DNA from: Ignavibacteria bacterium
GTDB taxonomy: Bacteria; Bacteroidota; Ignavibacteria; Ignavibacteriales; Melioribacteraceae
DNA length: 64,000 nt
Direction: 5' to 3'
Assembly: GCA_009773205.1 (NCBI GenBank)
Contig: WPAE01000001.1
Coordinates: forward strand, 133,749 to 197,748
The position numbers and the translations under genes were made by a program. Position 1 is the first letter of the stretch, and the number at the start of each line of letters is the position of its first letter. Below the pieces are notes generated by a model that saw only the letters and a list, made by a program, of their open reading frames with translations, ran no database searches and was not told where the DNA came from. Shown here piece by piece: positions 46,435 to 54,859 of this stretch.

Positions 46435-47844
46435 CTAAAGAATCTGATTTGAGAACTGGAGAAGCGTTTTTTCTTGAAATTGATTTGCCATTAGCTGCAT
46501 TCCAATCGGCAAACCTTCGCTGTTATTTCCAATTGGCAAACTAATTCCCGGAATGCCAACAAGATTAGCTGAAGTTGTGTAAATATCTTCAAGATACATA
46601 GCCAGCGGGTCGTTTGTTTTTTCACCAATCTTAAAAGCAGCGCTTGGTGTTGTTGGCGTTAAAATCAAATCAACTTGTTTGAATGCATTATCGAAATCCT
46701 GCTTAAGAAGCCTTCTTACTTTTTGAGCTTTTATGTAGTAAGCATCGTAGTAGCCGGCAGAAAGAACATAAGTGCCAAGCATAATTCTTCTTTTAACTTC
46801 GCTGCCAAATCCTTGTGTGCGAGATGAAGTATAAAGCTCGTTAAGATTAGAAGGTTTCTGTGAGCGGAAGCCGTAATGAGTGCCATCATATCTTGCTAAG
46901 TTAGATGAAGCTTCTGCCGTTGTTAAAATGTAATATGCTGCTATTGAGTATTCTGTGTGTGGGAGAGTGATATCAACAAAAGTATGCCCTCGAAATTTCA
47001 GCGATTCAATTTTCTTTTCTATTGCTTCACGAACTTCTGGATGAAGCCCTTCTGAAAAATATTCTTTAGGAATGCCTATTCTAAATTTTTTCCTTTCTTC
47101 ACATAATTTTGAATAATCCGGGACTGAAACTTTTTGACAAGTTGAATCTTTATTGTCATGACCAGAAATCACTTCAAGAACAAGTGCAATATCAGAAACA
47201 GAATTTGCAAACGGACCGATTGAATCGAACGAGGAAGCAAAAGCAGTTAAACCGAAACGAGAAACTCTGCCGTATGTTGGCTTAAGCCCAATTATTCCGC
47301 AGAACGATGCAGGCTGTCTAATTGAACCGCCGGTATCTGTTCCTAACGAAACATCGCAGAGATTTGCCGCAACAGCAACGGCAGAGCCGCCGCTAGAGCC
47401 TCCAGGCACACGTGTATTATCAATTGGATTTAAGACTTTACCAAAAGCTGAGTTCTCGTTTGAAGAACCCATTGCAAATTCATCGCAGTTTGTCTTGCCT
47501 ATAATAATTGCATCTTCATCAATCAGTTTTTGTACAGCCGAAGCTGTGTAAATCGAAGTAAAATCTTTGAGAATGTTTGAAGAACATGTAAGCGGTTTAT
47601 CTTTAATTGCAAGCACATCTTTAACTGCAATAACCATTCCGGCAAGTTTACCTGCAATGCCAAATTTAATTTTATCCTCAATCTTACTTGCCGCTGCAAT
47701 GCAGTCATCAAAAACAAAATTATAAGCGTTAAGATGCTTGTTCTCGGTTATTCGTTTTAAAAAGAAAGAAGTGTTCTCTGTAAGAGAAAGTTTACCTTCT
47801 TTTATTAAACGAATTTTTTCTGAATGGTTCTTGTATGATACCAA
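46435..47844 (-). CDS. gatA: Asp-tRNA(Asn)/Glu-tRNA(Gln) amidotransferase subunit A
   Basis: Amidase that releases ammonia from glutamine for transamidation of misacylated Asn/Gln tRNAs. The Ser-cisSer-Lys triad is visible: Lys in AVKDVLAI, cis-Ser and nucleophile Ser in GGSSGGSAVAVA...GTDTGGSIRQPA. The 469 residues are normal. The start is TTG (no good ATG nearby), weakly supported by GGA upstream. gatB and gatC are not in this window. tatA lies 18 bp upstream. Confidence 0.94.
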   Translation of the reverse strand: MVSYKNHSEKIRLIKEGKLSLTENTSFFLKRITENKHLNAYNFVFDDCIAAASKIEDKIKFGIAGKLAGMVIAVKDVLAIKDKPLTCSSNILKDFTSIYTASAVQKLIDEDAIIIGKTNCDEFAMGSSNENSAFGKVLNPIDNTRVPGGSSGGSAVAVAANLCDVSLGTDTGGSIRQPASFCGIIGLKPTYGRVSRFGLTAFASSFDSIGPFANSVSDIALVLEVISGHDNKDSTCQKVSVPDYSKLCEERKKFRIGIPKEYFSEGLHPEVREAIEKKIESLKFRGHTFVDITLPHTEYSIAAYYILTTAEASSNLARYDGTHYGFRSQKPSNLNELYTSSRTQGFGSEVKRRIMLGTYVLSAGYYDAYYIKAQKVRRLLKQDFDNAFKQVDLILTPTTPSAAFKIGEKTNDPLAMYLEDIYTTSANLVGIPGISLPIGNNSEGLPIGMQLMANQFQEKTLLQFSNQIL

Positions 47845-47862
47845 CGCTAATCCGGTAAGTTT

Positions 47863-48048
47863 TTATTTCTTGTCTTCAATTTTGTCGGCGTTCTTAACTT
47901 CTTCCTGAACATCGCTTAATGCTTTTTTGAATTCACGCATACCTTTACCAACGCCTTGTGCAAGCTCCGGTATTTTCTTTGCGCCGAAAAGAATAAGTAT
48001 TACTAGAACTATGAGAATTATTTCCATGGCTCCTAAGTTACCAAACAT
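47863..48048 (-). CDS. tatA: Twin-arginine translocase subunit TatA
   Basis: 61 residues: a short membrane segment (MEIILIVLVILILFG), the FGAKKIPELAQGVGKGMREFK amphipathic helix (shown in part) and a charged tail. It forms the pore of the Tat pathway for folded proteins. tatC is not here. It lies between purQ and gatA, and may be co-transcribed with them. Confidence 0.9.
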   Translation of the reverse strand: MFGNLGAMEIILIVLVILILFGAKKIPELAQGVGKGMREFKKALSDVQEEVKNADKIEDKK

Positions 48049-48068
48049 AGTTACCTCTATTTTAAGCG

Positions 48069-48761
48069 TTAAAAAATATTTTTAGCTAATGAATTAAAGA
48101 TTAAAGTGCCATCGGTTTTAGAAAGTATCGGGTCGCATGCATTCTCCGGATGAGGCATCATTCCCATTACATTTTTTCTTTTGTTCATAATGCCGGCAAT
48201 GTTAAGCAAAGCTCCATTAGGGTTTGCTTCAGGTGCAATCTTTCCATCAATTGTGCAATACTTGAAAAGAATCTGATCGTTTTTTTCTAAATTTTTCAAA
48301 GTCTCATCATCGGTGTAGTAATTGCCTTCGCCATGTTTAATTGGAATTTTAATAACACTTTTGCCAATATCTTTTGAGAATATAGAATTTGTAGTTTGAA
48401 CGGACAAATAAGAGTCCTTGCAGACAAATTTTAGAGATTCATTTTGGATCATAACTCCGGGCAAAAGACCAATTTCTAGTAGAATTTGAAAGCCGTTGCA
48501 AATACCTATAACAGCGCCGCCGTTTTCAGCGAATGAATAAACTGAATCCATAATAGGTGAGAAGCGCGCGATAGAGCCGGTTCTCAGGTAATCTCCGTAA
48601 GAAAAACCACCTGGAAGGATTATTACATCGCTCCCTTTAAGTTCTTTCTCCTTATGCCATAGGAATTCAGCTTCGTATCCTAAAACTTTTTTTACTGCAT
48701 AATAAGCATCATAATCGCAGTTCGAGCCCGGAAAAACCACTACACCGAATTTCGGTTTCAT
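48069..48761 (-). CDS. purQ: Phosphoribosylformylglycinamidine synthase, glutaminase subunit
   Basis: Class I glutaminase: nucleophile Cys in GICNGFQIL and a His/Glu pair in PHPEN. It supplies ammonia to PurL in step four of purine synthesis. 230 residues, small-subunit form. Its ATG overlaps the purS stop by 4 bp (48758-48761). purL is not in the window. Confidence 0.94.
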   Translation of the reverse strand: MKPKFGVVVFPGSNCDYDAYYAVKKVLGYEAEFLWHKEKELKGSDVIILPGGFSYGDYLRTGSIARFSPIMDSVYSFAENGGAVIGICNGFQILLEIGLLPGVMIQNESLKFVCKDSYLSVQTTNSIFSKDIGKSVIKIPIKHGEGNYYTDDETLKNLEKNDQILFKYCTIDGKIAPEANPNGALLNIAGIMNKRKNVMGMMPHPENACDPILSKTDGTLIFNSLAKNIF

Positions 48762-49009
48762 TTTACCTCTTCCAGAGTAAACTCAAAATCTTCCATAATA
48801 GGATTTGAAAGGAGTTTTTCGCTGTATTCTTTAACTTCTTTTTCAGCCAAATCCTTATCCATCGTATCAACAAAAAATTCTATGTACTTGCCAATTCTAG
48901 TTTTGCGAATATTGTTGAATCCGAGCAGCTTAGCGCCTTGTTCAACAGCTTTCCCTTGCGGATCAACTATTGTAGTTCTTCTTTTTACAATTACTGTTGC
49001 TTTAAACAA
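48758..49009 (-). CDS. purS: Phosphoribosylformylglycinamidine synthase subunit PurS
   Basis: 83 residues, the normal size for PurS, with MFKATVIVKRRTTIVDPQGKAVE (shown in part) and G..IRKTRIGKY. PurS bridges PurQ and PurL. It overlaps purQ and abuts pssA. The order pssA-purS-purQ is coupled by 0-4-bp junctions. Confidence 0.9.
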   Translation of the reverse strand: MFKATVIVKRRTTIVDPQGKAVEQGAKLLGFNNIRKTRIGKYIEFFVDTMDKDLAEKEVKEYSEKLLSNPIMEDFEFTLEEVK

Positions 49010-49765
49010 TTAATTCTCCGAGACTTTTATTTCAGTTTCAATTTTGTCAGCATTTTCGGGAAACATCAAAAAATAAATGGCGCGAAAGACACCAAATAAA
49101 ACCATTCCTAAGAAAAGGAAAAAAACAATTACGCCATCAGTCAAGATTGTTAATATCAAAGCCAGAATTAGCAGTGCAACCAAGACTAACTTGTGCTTTA
49201 AACTTTTGTCTTTCATTTTGGGTAGAGCGTTATATCTAATTTTACTAACCATTAATGCGGCTAAACCAACAATAAGCGGAGCGGCGAGATAATCAAAAGG
49301 GTAAACGAGCGAGCCGTTTTTGTAGAATGAAAAAACCATAAGCGATATTGTAATTGCAGAAGCAGGTATAGGCAAGCCGGTAAAATCTGATTTGGTATTA
49401 AGATTGCCTACGGAAATATTGAAGCGTGCCAAGCGAAGCGCTCCAAATACTAAAAGCAGAGAGCTAAGTAAAATTCCAAATATTCCAAACTGGGAGGCGT
49501 AAGCTTTGTAAATTAAAAAAGCTGGAGCCGCGCCAAAGCTAACTACATCGGAGAGGGAATCAAGTTCAACGCCAAAGCGAGATGAAGTACCGAGCAGGCG
49601 CGCAACTATTCCATCGAATGCATCAAATATTGCTGCAATAATTATGAATATTGCAGCTAACTGATAGTTGCCTTCCGATGTTTGTATGATAGAAATAAAA
49701 CCGCAAAACACATTAAGCGAAGTAACTGTGTTTGCTATGAAGGATTTTGAAAGACTTTGTCTCAT
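49010..49765 (-). CDS. pssA: CDP-diacylglycerol-serine O-phosphatidyltransferase
   Basis: Integral membrane enzyme of the CDP-alcohol phosphotransferase family: the motif D-G-x2-A-R-x8-G-x3-D-x3-D is visible as DGIVARLLGTSSRFGVELDSLSD. Several hydrophobic segments follow. It makes phosphatidylserine, which the adjacent psd decarboxylates to phosphatidylethanolamine. Overlaps psd by 4 bp. Confidence 0.92.
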   Translation of the reverse strand: MRQSLSKSFIANTVTSLNVFCGFISIIQTSEGNYQLAAIFIIIAAIFDAFDGIVARLLGTSSRFGVELDSLSDVVSFGAAPAFLIYKAYASQFGIFGILLSSLLLVFGALRLARFNISVGNLNTKSDFTGLPIPASAITISLMVFSFYKNGSLVYPFDYLAAPLIVGLAALMVSKIRYNALPKMKDKSLKHKLVLVALLILALILTILTDGVIVFFLFLGMVLFGVFRAIYFLMFPENADKIETEIKVSEN

Positions 49766-50442
49766 TTATCTAACTCGAACAGTATCGTTTCTCCGGCTGT
49801 AACTTTATCGCCTAATTTAACTTTGAGTTTCCATTTCTTCGGAGCAAAAACATCTGAGCGGCTGCCAAACTTAATCATTCCAAAACGGTTTCCCATTTTT
49901 ACAGATTCACCTTCGTTCAAAGGGCAAACAATTCTGCGGGCAACAAAACCGGCAACTTGTGTAAACATCATTTTACCATGTTTGCTCTCAATTCCAATTT
50001 CGGTGCGTTCATTCCGCTTATCGGCTTTTTCGTAAGAAGCTACTAAATATTCTCCTTCAATGTATTTCATCATCCCAACTTTGCCATCTATAGGAATTCT
50101 ATTAACATGTACATTTAGAGGAGACATAAATATCGAAAGCTGAGTAGTAGTTTCATTTACAAACTCTTCTTCCAAAATGTCTTTGATGATAATTACTGTT
50201 CCGTCGGCTGGAGAAACAATAACATCATCACGAGTTGGCGGAGTCCTTTCCGGATCGCGGAAAAAATTGAGATTAAAAAGAAAGAAAGCAATTCCTATTA
50301 TTATTAGTGGGTATTTAACCCAAGCATTATTTAAATATACTCCAAGAATTATTAAAGCCACAGCAAAAGCCGAGCTGATTAGGAATGTATTTAAGCCATA
50401 TTTTGTTATCATTAATTGTAAAGGTTTGTTGAAAGATGGCAC
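49762..50442 (-). CDS. psd: Phosphatidylserine decarboxylase (archaeal-type short form)
   Basis: 226 residues, with an N-terminal hydrophobic segment and the pyruvoyl-forming cleavage site GSR in MIKFGSRSDVF: Gly-Ser is the self-cleavage point. The short-form enzyme is common in Bacteroidota. The annotated start is GTG at 50442; an internal ATG (about ten codons later) has no better ribosome-binding site. It is the first gene of the psd-pssA-purS-purQ run. Confidence 0.92.
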   Translation of the reverse strand: MPSFNKPLQLMITKYGLNTFLISSAFAVALIILGVYLNNAWVKYPLIIIGIAFFLFNLNFFRDPERTPPTRDDVIVSPADGTVIIIKDILEEEFVNETTTQLSIFMSPLNVHVNRIPIDGKVGMMKYIEGEYLVASYEKADKRNERTEIGIESKHGKMMFTQVAGFVARRIVCPLNEGESVKMGNRFGMIKFGSRSDVFAPKKWKLKVKLGDKVTAGETILFELDK

Positions 50443-50523
50443 AAATGTAATATTTTCTATCTTTAATTTCTTGTGATTCTTTTTTTTGCTAATTTTGGCT
50501 CAGAATGAATGAAAACAAATCAA

Positions 50524-50674
50524 GGGTATCTCTAAAAACCAAAAATGTTTGTCATTCTGAGGAGCGGAGCGACGAAGAATCTCCGTTTTCTTTCAAATAG
50601 ACAAAGCTGCGATTCTTCACTCCCGCCTAGCCGGCGAGGCTGGTCGTTCAGAATGACAATTTTTAGAGATGCCC
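50524..50674. repeat. MITE-like element, family 2, copy M3 (151 bp)
   Basis: Ends GGGTATCTCTAAAAA and (on the other strand) GGGCATCTCTAAAAA, the same termini as M1 and M2, but a different interior: GTCATTCTGAGGAGC and GTTCAGAATGAC with GAAGAATCT/GATTCTTC, a palindromic repeat type widespread in Bacteroidota. Flanked by CAA on both sides. It sits between the divergent psd and ybaB. Confidence 0.85.
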
Positions 50675-50719
50675 CAAAATTTAATCCCTTAAATCAATTC
50701 TAAAGTTTCCGGAGGAACA

Positions 50720-51046
50720 ATGAAGTTAGATATGGGCAGTATGATGAAGCAGGTTCAAAAAATGCAGGCAGATATGGCTAAGGTACAAGCCGAGCTTGAA
50801 AATAAAATTGTATCTGAAGAAAGTGGCGGTGGTATGGTTAAAGCTACAGTTAACGGAAAGAAAGAACTTATCTCTCTTTCTATTGATGACAGTGTCTTAA
50901 AAGACAACGATAAAGAGATGGTGGAAGATTTAGTTGTTGCGGCTGTAAATAAAGCTCTTCAAAAAGCAGGTAAAATGATTGAAGAGGAAATGGGCAGTGT
51001 AACCAAAGGCATGCTGCCTCCTGGAATGAACATCCCGGGATTTTAA
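50720..51046 (+). CDS. ybaB: YbaB/EbfC nucleoid-associated protein
   Basis: 108 residues; M..MMKQVQKMQADMAKVQAELENK and the conserved MVKATVNGK...SIDDSV region. It binds DNA and is usually upstream of recR, as here (stop/start overlap TAATG). A strong GGAGG precedes the ATG. Confidence 0.93.
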   Translation: MKLDMGSMMKQVQKMQADMAKVQAELENKIVSEESGGGMVKATVNGKKELISLSIDDSVLKDNDKEMVEDLVVAAVNKALQKAGKMIEEEMGSVTKGMLPPGMNIPGF

Positions 51047-51642
51047 TGCTGATAGCCGAACCATTACAAAAAGCAATTGATGAGCTTAGTAAACTTCCTT
51101 CAATCGGGAAGAAAACCGCTCAGCGCTTAGCTATTCACCTGCTTAAAAACGATAGGGAAGTTGTAGAATCTTTAATTACTTCTCTAAGAGAATTAAAAGA
51201 AAAAATTCATTTTTGTAAGGTCTGCTTTAACATTTCTGTAGATGATATTTGTCTAATTTGTAAAAGTGTAAAGAGAGATAGAACAGTTTTATGCGTTGTT
51301 GAAGATGCAAGCGATGTTCTTTCGATTGAAAAGACTAATGAGTATAATGGGCTTTATCACGTACTTGGCGGTGTTCTTAATCCGCTTTCCGGCATAACTG
51401 CTGAATCGCTTAAAATTAAAGAGTTGATGAACAGAGTTACAAATAATGAGATTCGCGAAATAATTCTTGCTCTAAACCCAAATGCCGAGGGCGATGCCAC
51501 CTCGCTTTACTTAAGCAGATTATTGAAGGAGACGAGTGTTAAAATTTCTAGAATTGCAAGAGGCTTGCCAATTGGCGGAGATATTGAATTTGCAGATTCT
51601 GCCACAATTGGAAGAGCGTTTATCGGAAGAATTCAAGTTTGA
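51046..51642 (+). CDS. recR: Recombination mediator RecR
   Basis: 198 residues. A helix-hairpin-helix (LSKLPSIGKKTAQRLAIHLL), a four-Cys zinc motif (CKVCF...CLICK), a Toprim domain (VVEDASDV) and Walker B-like end are visible. It acts with RecF/RecO in loading RecA. It starts one base inside the ybaB stop. Confidence 0.96.
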   Translation: MLIAEPLQKAIDELSKLPSIGKKTAQRLAIHLLKNDREVVESLITSLRELKEKIHFCKVCFNISVDDICLICKSVKRDRTVLCVVEDASDVLSIEKTNEYNGLYHVLGGVLNPLSGITAESLKIKELMNRVTNNEIREIILALNPNAEGDATSLYLSRLLKETSVKISRIARGLPIGGDIEFADSATIGRAFIGRIQV

Positions 51643-52376
51643 TGAAAGATTGGTATAAAGATTGGTTTAGCTCGGAGCTTTATCTCGCGGTTTATAACCA
51701 TCGAAATGATGATGATGCTGAAAAATTATGCCGGTTAATTCTTTCATCTGCTGATTTGCAAAAAGGCGCAAAAATTCTTGATGCAGCTTGCGGTGCCGGA
51801 AGACACGCGAACCGTTTTAGCTTACTTGGTTTTAATGTTGCCGGGTTCGATTTAAGTATGACTTTGCTAACTGAAGCAGTAAATACAGCCAAAGAAAAAA
51901 AACTTAGCACAAAATTCTTTTGCGGCGATATTAGAAACGTTCCGTTAAAAAGTAGTTTCGATCTTATAGTGAATCTCTTTACAAGTTTTGGTTACTTTGA
52001 AAGTGATGAAGAAAATTTTTCGTTTGTAAAACAATCTTATTCATTGCTTAACAAAAAAGGTTTTTACGTTTTAGATTATCTGAACGAAAAAACTCTTCGT
52101 AAAAACCTTGTTGCGCAAAGTGAAAAAGAAGTTAACGGAAAAAGAATAATCGAACGCCGAGAAATTTCCGGCAACAGAGTAGTGAAGGAAATCAACGTTT
52201 TGTGCAAAAATCAGAATCATAAGTTCTTTGAATCAGTAAGACTTTACTCAAAAGATGAAATTGTAGAAAAAGCAAAAAGTTTCGGGTTTGTTGTTCAAAG
52301 AATATTTGGTGATTACTTGGGAGGCGAGTTCGATGAAAATAGTTCAAACAGATTAATTACTGTTTTTAGAAAATGA
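51642..52376 (+). CDS. Class I SAM-dependent methyltransferase
   Basis: Around residues 35-80 the Rossmann motif I ILDAACGAGRHANRFSLLG is clear, followed by FDLSMTLLTEA and CGDIRNVPLKSSFDLIVNLF. The substrate is unknown; the small size (244) fits small-molecule or protein methylation. The ATG at 51642 overlaps recR's stop (TGATG), preferred to the preceding TTG. The following lipoprotein overlaps its end by 4 bp. Confidence 0.88.
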   Translation: MKDWYKDWFSSELYLAVYNHRNDDDAEKLCRLILSSADLQKGAKILDAACGAGRHANRFSLLGFNVAGFDLSMTLLTEAVNTAKEKKLSTKFFCGDIRNVPLKSSFDLIVNLFTSFGYFESDEENFSFVKQSYSLLNKKGFYVLDYLNEKTLRKNLVAQSEKEVNGKRIIERREISGNRVVKEINVLCKNQNHKFFESVRLYSKDEIVEKAKSFGFVVQRIFGDYLGGEFDENSSNRLITVFRK

Positions 52377-52945
52377 AATACATCGCATCTGTAATATTGT
52401 TAGTTAGTCTTTCTTCTTGCGGCTTGTTCTCTACAAGAGAGCCTGAGCTGCCTACTGTTACTTCCAACTCGCAAATACCGGCAACTACGCCGGATATATT
52501 GTTCATTAATTTTAAATCTTCTATCGAAGCTAAAGTTCTCGACAACTATCTTGCCTGTTTTGCAGATCCATCATTTATTTCAAAGAAATTTACATTTACT
52601 GCATCTGCTGCTGCAACGGTGCAATTTCCCGTACTTAGTTATTGGGGAATTGAAGCAGAGCGACAGTATTTCAATAATTTGAAAACTATTTCACTTACTG
52701 GCAATTCCATAACACTTAGTTTAACTAATAAAGTTAATACACCGCTTGGCGACAGCTCAATTTATCAAGTTGATTATGCTCTTAATGTTATAACAAAAGA
52801 CCAATCAATTACAGGAGATTACAAAGGTACGGCGCAGTTTAAAATTTATTTGGATAAAAGAAATCAATGGGTAATTGGCTCTTGGGAAGATACCCGCAAG
52901 AGTGAGCAAAGATCTTGGAGCGATTTGAAAGGGAGGCTTTATTAA
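52373..52945 (+). CDS. NTF2-like lipoprotein
   Basis: Lipobox LVSLSSCG (Cys ~16). The mature ~170 residues contain a helix and then strands of an NTF2-like cone with W..W near the end (NQWVIGSWEDTR). The next gene encodes a similarly sized protein with a comparable pattern (Y...D...Y, W, G.W.I..W), so they may be paralogues. Function unknown. Overlaps the methyltransferase by 4 bp. Confidence 0.8.
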   Translation: MKYIASVILLVSLSSCGLFSTREPELPTVTSNSQIPATTPDILFINFKSSIEAKVLDNYLACFADPSFISKKFTFTASAAATVQFPVLSYWGIEAERQYFNNLKTISLTGNSITLSLTNKVNTPLGDSSIYQVDYALNVITKDQSITGDYKGTAQFKIYLDKRNQWVIGSWEDTRKSEQRSWSDLKGRLY

Positions 52946-53435
52946 AAATTGGCTGATTATAATTAGTCTCTTAATTATCATTTACAGTTGCAACCCATTT
53001 GCGCCTGCTTTAGATGAAAAACTTGGGGCTTCCGGCGGGCTAATTAGCGATCAGAAATCTGTGCAAGGCGTATTTCAAAATTTTCAGTACGCCTACACTT
53101 TTAAAGATACTTTGATCTACAGCCAGCTTTTAAGCAGAGACTTTACTTTCAGCTACCGCGATTATGATTTAGGTGTTGATGTAAACTGGGGACGCGATGA
53201 GGAAATGAGAGTTTCAAGCGGTCTGTTTCATAATACACAAAGATTGGATTTAATTTGGAATGAAATTGTTTCGATGACTATGGATTCTACAAGAATTGTG
53301 AGGAGCTTTAATTTAACTATTACTTTTAATCCGACTGATATTATATTTATTGACGGAAAAGTGAACTTAACACTTGGTAAGAATGAAATTGGGATGTGGA
53401 AAATAATTCACTGGATTGATGAATCTAACTTTTAG
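52941..53435 (+). CDS. Second NTF2-like lipoprotein (inferred AUU start)
   Basis: A frame with no ATG, GTG or TTG near its start: it reads IKNWLIIISLLIIIYSCNP, a signal peptide with lipobox Cys, from ATT at 52941, just 4 bases after GGGAGG (52931-52936). The first ordinary start (GTG 53061) would remove the signal peptide and lipobox. The body (NTF2-like: IYSQLLSRDFTFSYRDY, W.RDEEMRVSSGLF, GMWKIIHWID) resembles the preceding gene. It overlaps that gene's stop. Its function is unknown. Confidence 0.8.
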   Translation: MKNWLIIISLLIIIYSCNPFAPALDEKLGASGGLISDQKSVQGVFQNFQYAYTFKDTLIYSQLLSRDFTFSYRDYDLGVDVNWGRDEEMRVSSGLFHNTQRLDLIWNEIVSMTMDSTRIVRSFNLTITFNPTDIIFIDGKVNLTLGKNEIGMWKIIHWIDESNF

Positions 53436-53443
53436 ATAAAATT

Positions 53444-54325
53444 ATGATAGCATTTTACTTTTCTGAAGCATTTAGATTATTTAGGAAAAACGGGTACAAT
53501 TCGTTTGTTCTAATTTTTATTACGTCGCTTGCTGTTTTTGTTACTATTGCCAGTATTTCAATTGTTTTGGGCGTTCAACAAATAGATAAAACAATAAAGA
53601 CTGGAATTAAGCTGAATACTTTTTTAAAAGGCGAGTTATCACAAATCAAGATTGATTCGATCCAAATAGAGATAGAAAAAATAAGTGAAGTAAAATCTGC
53701 TCTATTTATTTCTCAGGAAGAGGCGAGTAATCTTTTTGTAAAAGAAACAGGCGAAAATTTTAGAAATGTCTTAGATGAAAATCCGCTGCCAAGTTCATTT
53801 AGAGTTTCGCTGAAAAGCAGTCTTATAGACGAAAATGCAATTGTAAGTTTATCCAATAAAATAAAAACCATTTATGGTGTTGATGATGTTGTTTACGATA
53901 ATGAGACTACTCTAAAACTTCTTAAAATACTTAAGATGATTCAATATTTCTTTTACCCGCTTTCTGTTCTGCTTGTTTTGCTTTCAATATATTTAGTAAA
54001 CAGCAACAACAAACTGCTCATTAAGCAAAATGCAAATTTATTCCGTACTATGAGTTTAGTTGGCGGCAAAGAAGGAAGCATAAGAATTCCTGTAATCTTG
54101 AACGGATTTTTTATTGGAATTATTTCATCACTTGTTTGTGTTGCTCTATTCAATTTAACAGTAGTTTTATTGACTGCCTTTGTAAATAATCTTAAATTCG
54201 GCGCATATTATTTAGCAATCAATGCATTAATTGCTGTGATTGGTATCTCATTAGGAATTGTGGGCAGTTACTTATCTTCACGCTTAATTGTTAAGCAGAA
54301 AAATACTTTTACCCGAATGGAGTAG
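53444..54325 (+). CDS. ftsX: Cell-division ABC permease FtsX
   Basis: Four membrane segments (about residues 22-44, 168-188, 220-243 and 259-280) with a large extracytoplasmic loop between the first two, the FtsX topology. FtsX with ATPase FtsE controls peptidoglycan hydrolases at the septum. The ftsE gene is not here. An EnvC-like activator is encoded at 32162, a functional match. Follows 8 bp after the lipoprotein. Confidence 0.88.
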   Translation: MIAFYFSEAFRLFRKNGYNSFVLIFITSLAVFVTIASISIVLGVQQIDKTIKTGIKLNTFLKGELSQIKIDSIQIEIEKISEVKSALFISQEEASNLFVKETGENFRNVLDENPLPSSFRVSLKSSLIDENAIVSLSNKIKTIYGVDDVVYDNETTLKLLKILKMIQYFFYPLSVLLVLLSIYLVNSNNKLLIKQNANLFRTMSLVGGKEGSIRIPVILNGFFIGIISSLVCVALFNLTVVLLTAFVNNLKFGAYYLAINALIAVIGISLGIVGSYLSSRLIVKQKNTFTRME

Positions 54326-54329
54326 ATTA

Positions 54330-54848
54330 ATGAAAAGAATCTTGTTCTTATTTGTTCTGTTACTTACAAGTACCTGTTTTGCTCAATCCAAAGATTATGA
54401 TCTTGGAACAAACCTTAGCTTATTAAGATCATCGCAGCAAACAGGTTTTTTCGATTTATCTGATCCCGAAACTGTAAACATTTACGTTTCTGTTTGGGGA
54501 TGGGTAAGATATCCCGGCAAATATAAAATTCCAATAAACACAGATGTAAGCGACCTTCTTTCCTATTCTGGCGGGCCGCTTGAAGGCGCTGATTTGGAAG
54601 ATATTAGAATTGTTAGAGTTGATGAAGATTCTACACAGCGAATGATCAAATTCAGTTTTAATGATGTCATGTATGAATCTAAACTTCAAAACAGATTTAG
54701 GAAAGTTCCAAGACTCGATGCTGGTGATGTGTTGGTAGTTCCAGGCGAGCCTAAACTTTATTTCAGAGATCATTTTTCAATCTGGATGTCTGTAATTAGT
54801 ATGCTTATTTCGCTTTCAATTTTAGCATTAAATATTATTAAAGGGTAG
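54330..54848 (+). CDS. Exported SLBB-domain polysaccharide-export-related protein
   Basis: Signal peptide (MKRILFLFVLLLTSTCFAQS), an SLBB-like sugar/polymer binding domain (VNIYVSVWGWVRYPGKYKIP..TDVSDLLSYSGGP), and a C-terminal membrane segment (SIWMSVISMLISLSILALNI). Related to the Wza-type export outer components. The open frame extends 14 codons up; ATG 54330 after GGAG fits. A Wzc-type kinase follows 11 bp downstream. Confidence 0.85.
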   Translation: MKRILFLFVLLLTSTCFAQSKDYDLGTNLSLLRSSQQTGFFDLSDPETVNIYVSVWGWVRYPGKYKIPINTDVSDLLSYSGGPLEGADLEDIRIVRVDEDSTQRMIKFSFNDVMYESKLQNRFRKVPRLDAGDVLVVPGEPKLYFRDHFSIWMSVISMLISLSILALNIIKG

Positions 54849-54859
54849 CAGGTGTTATT

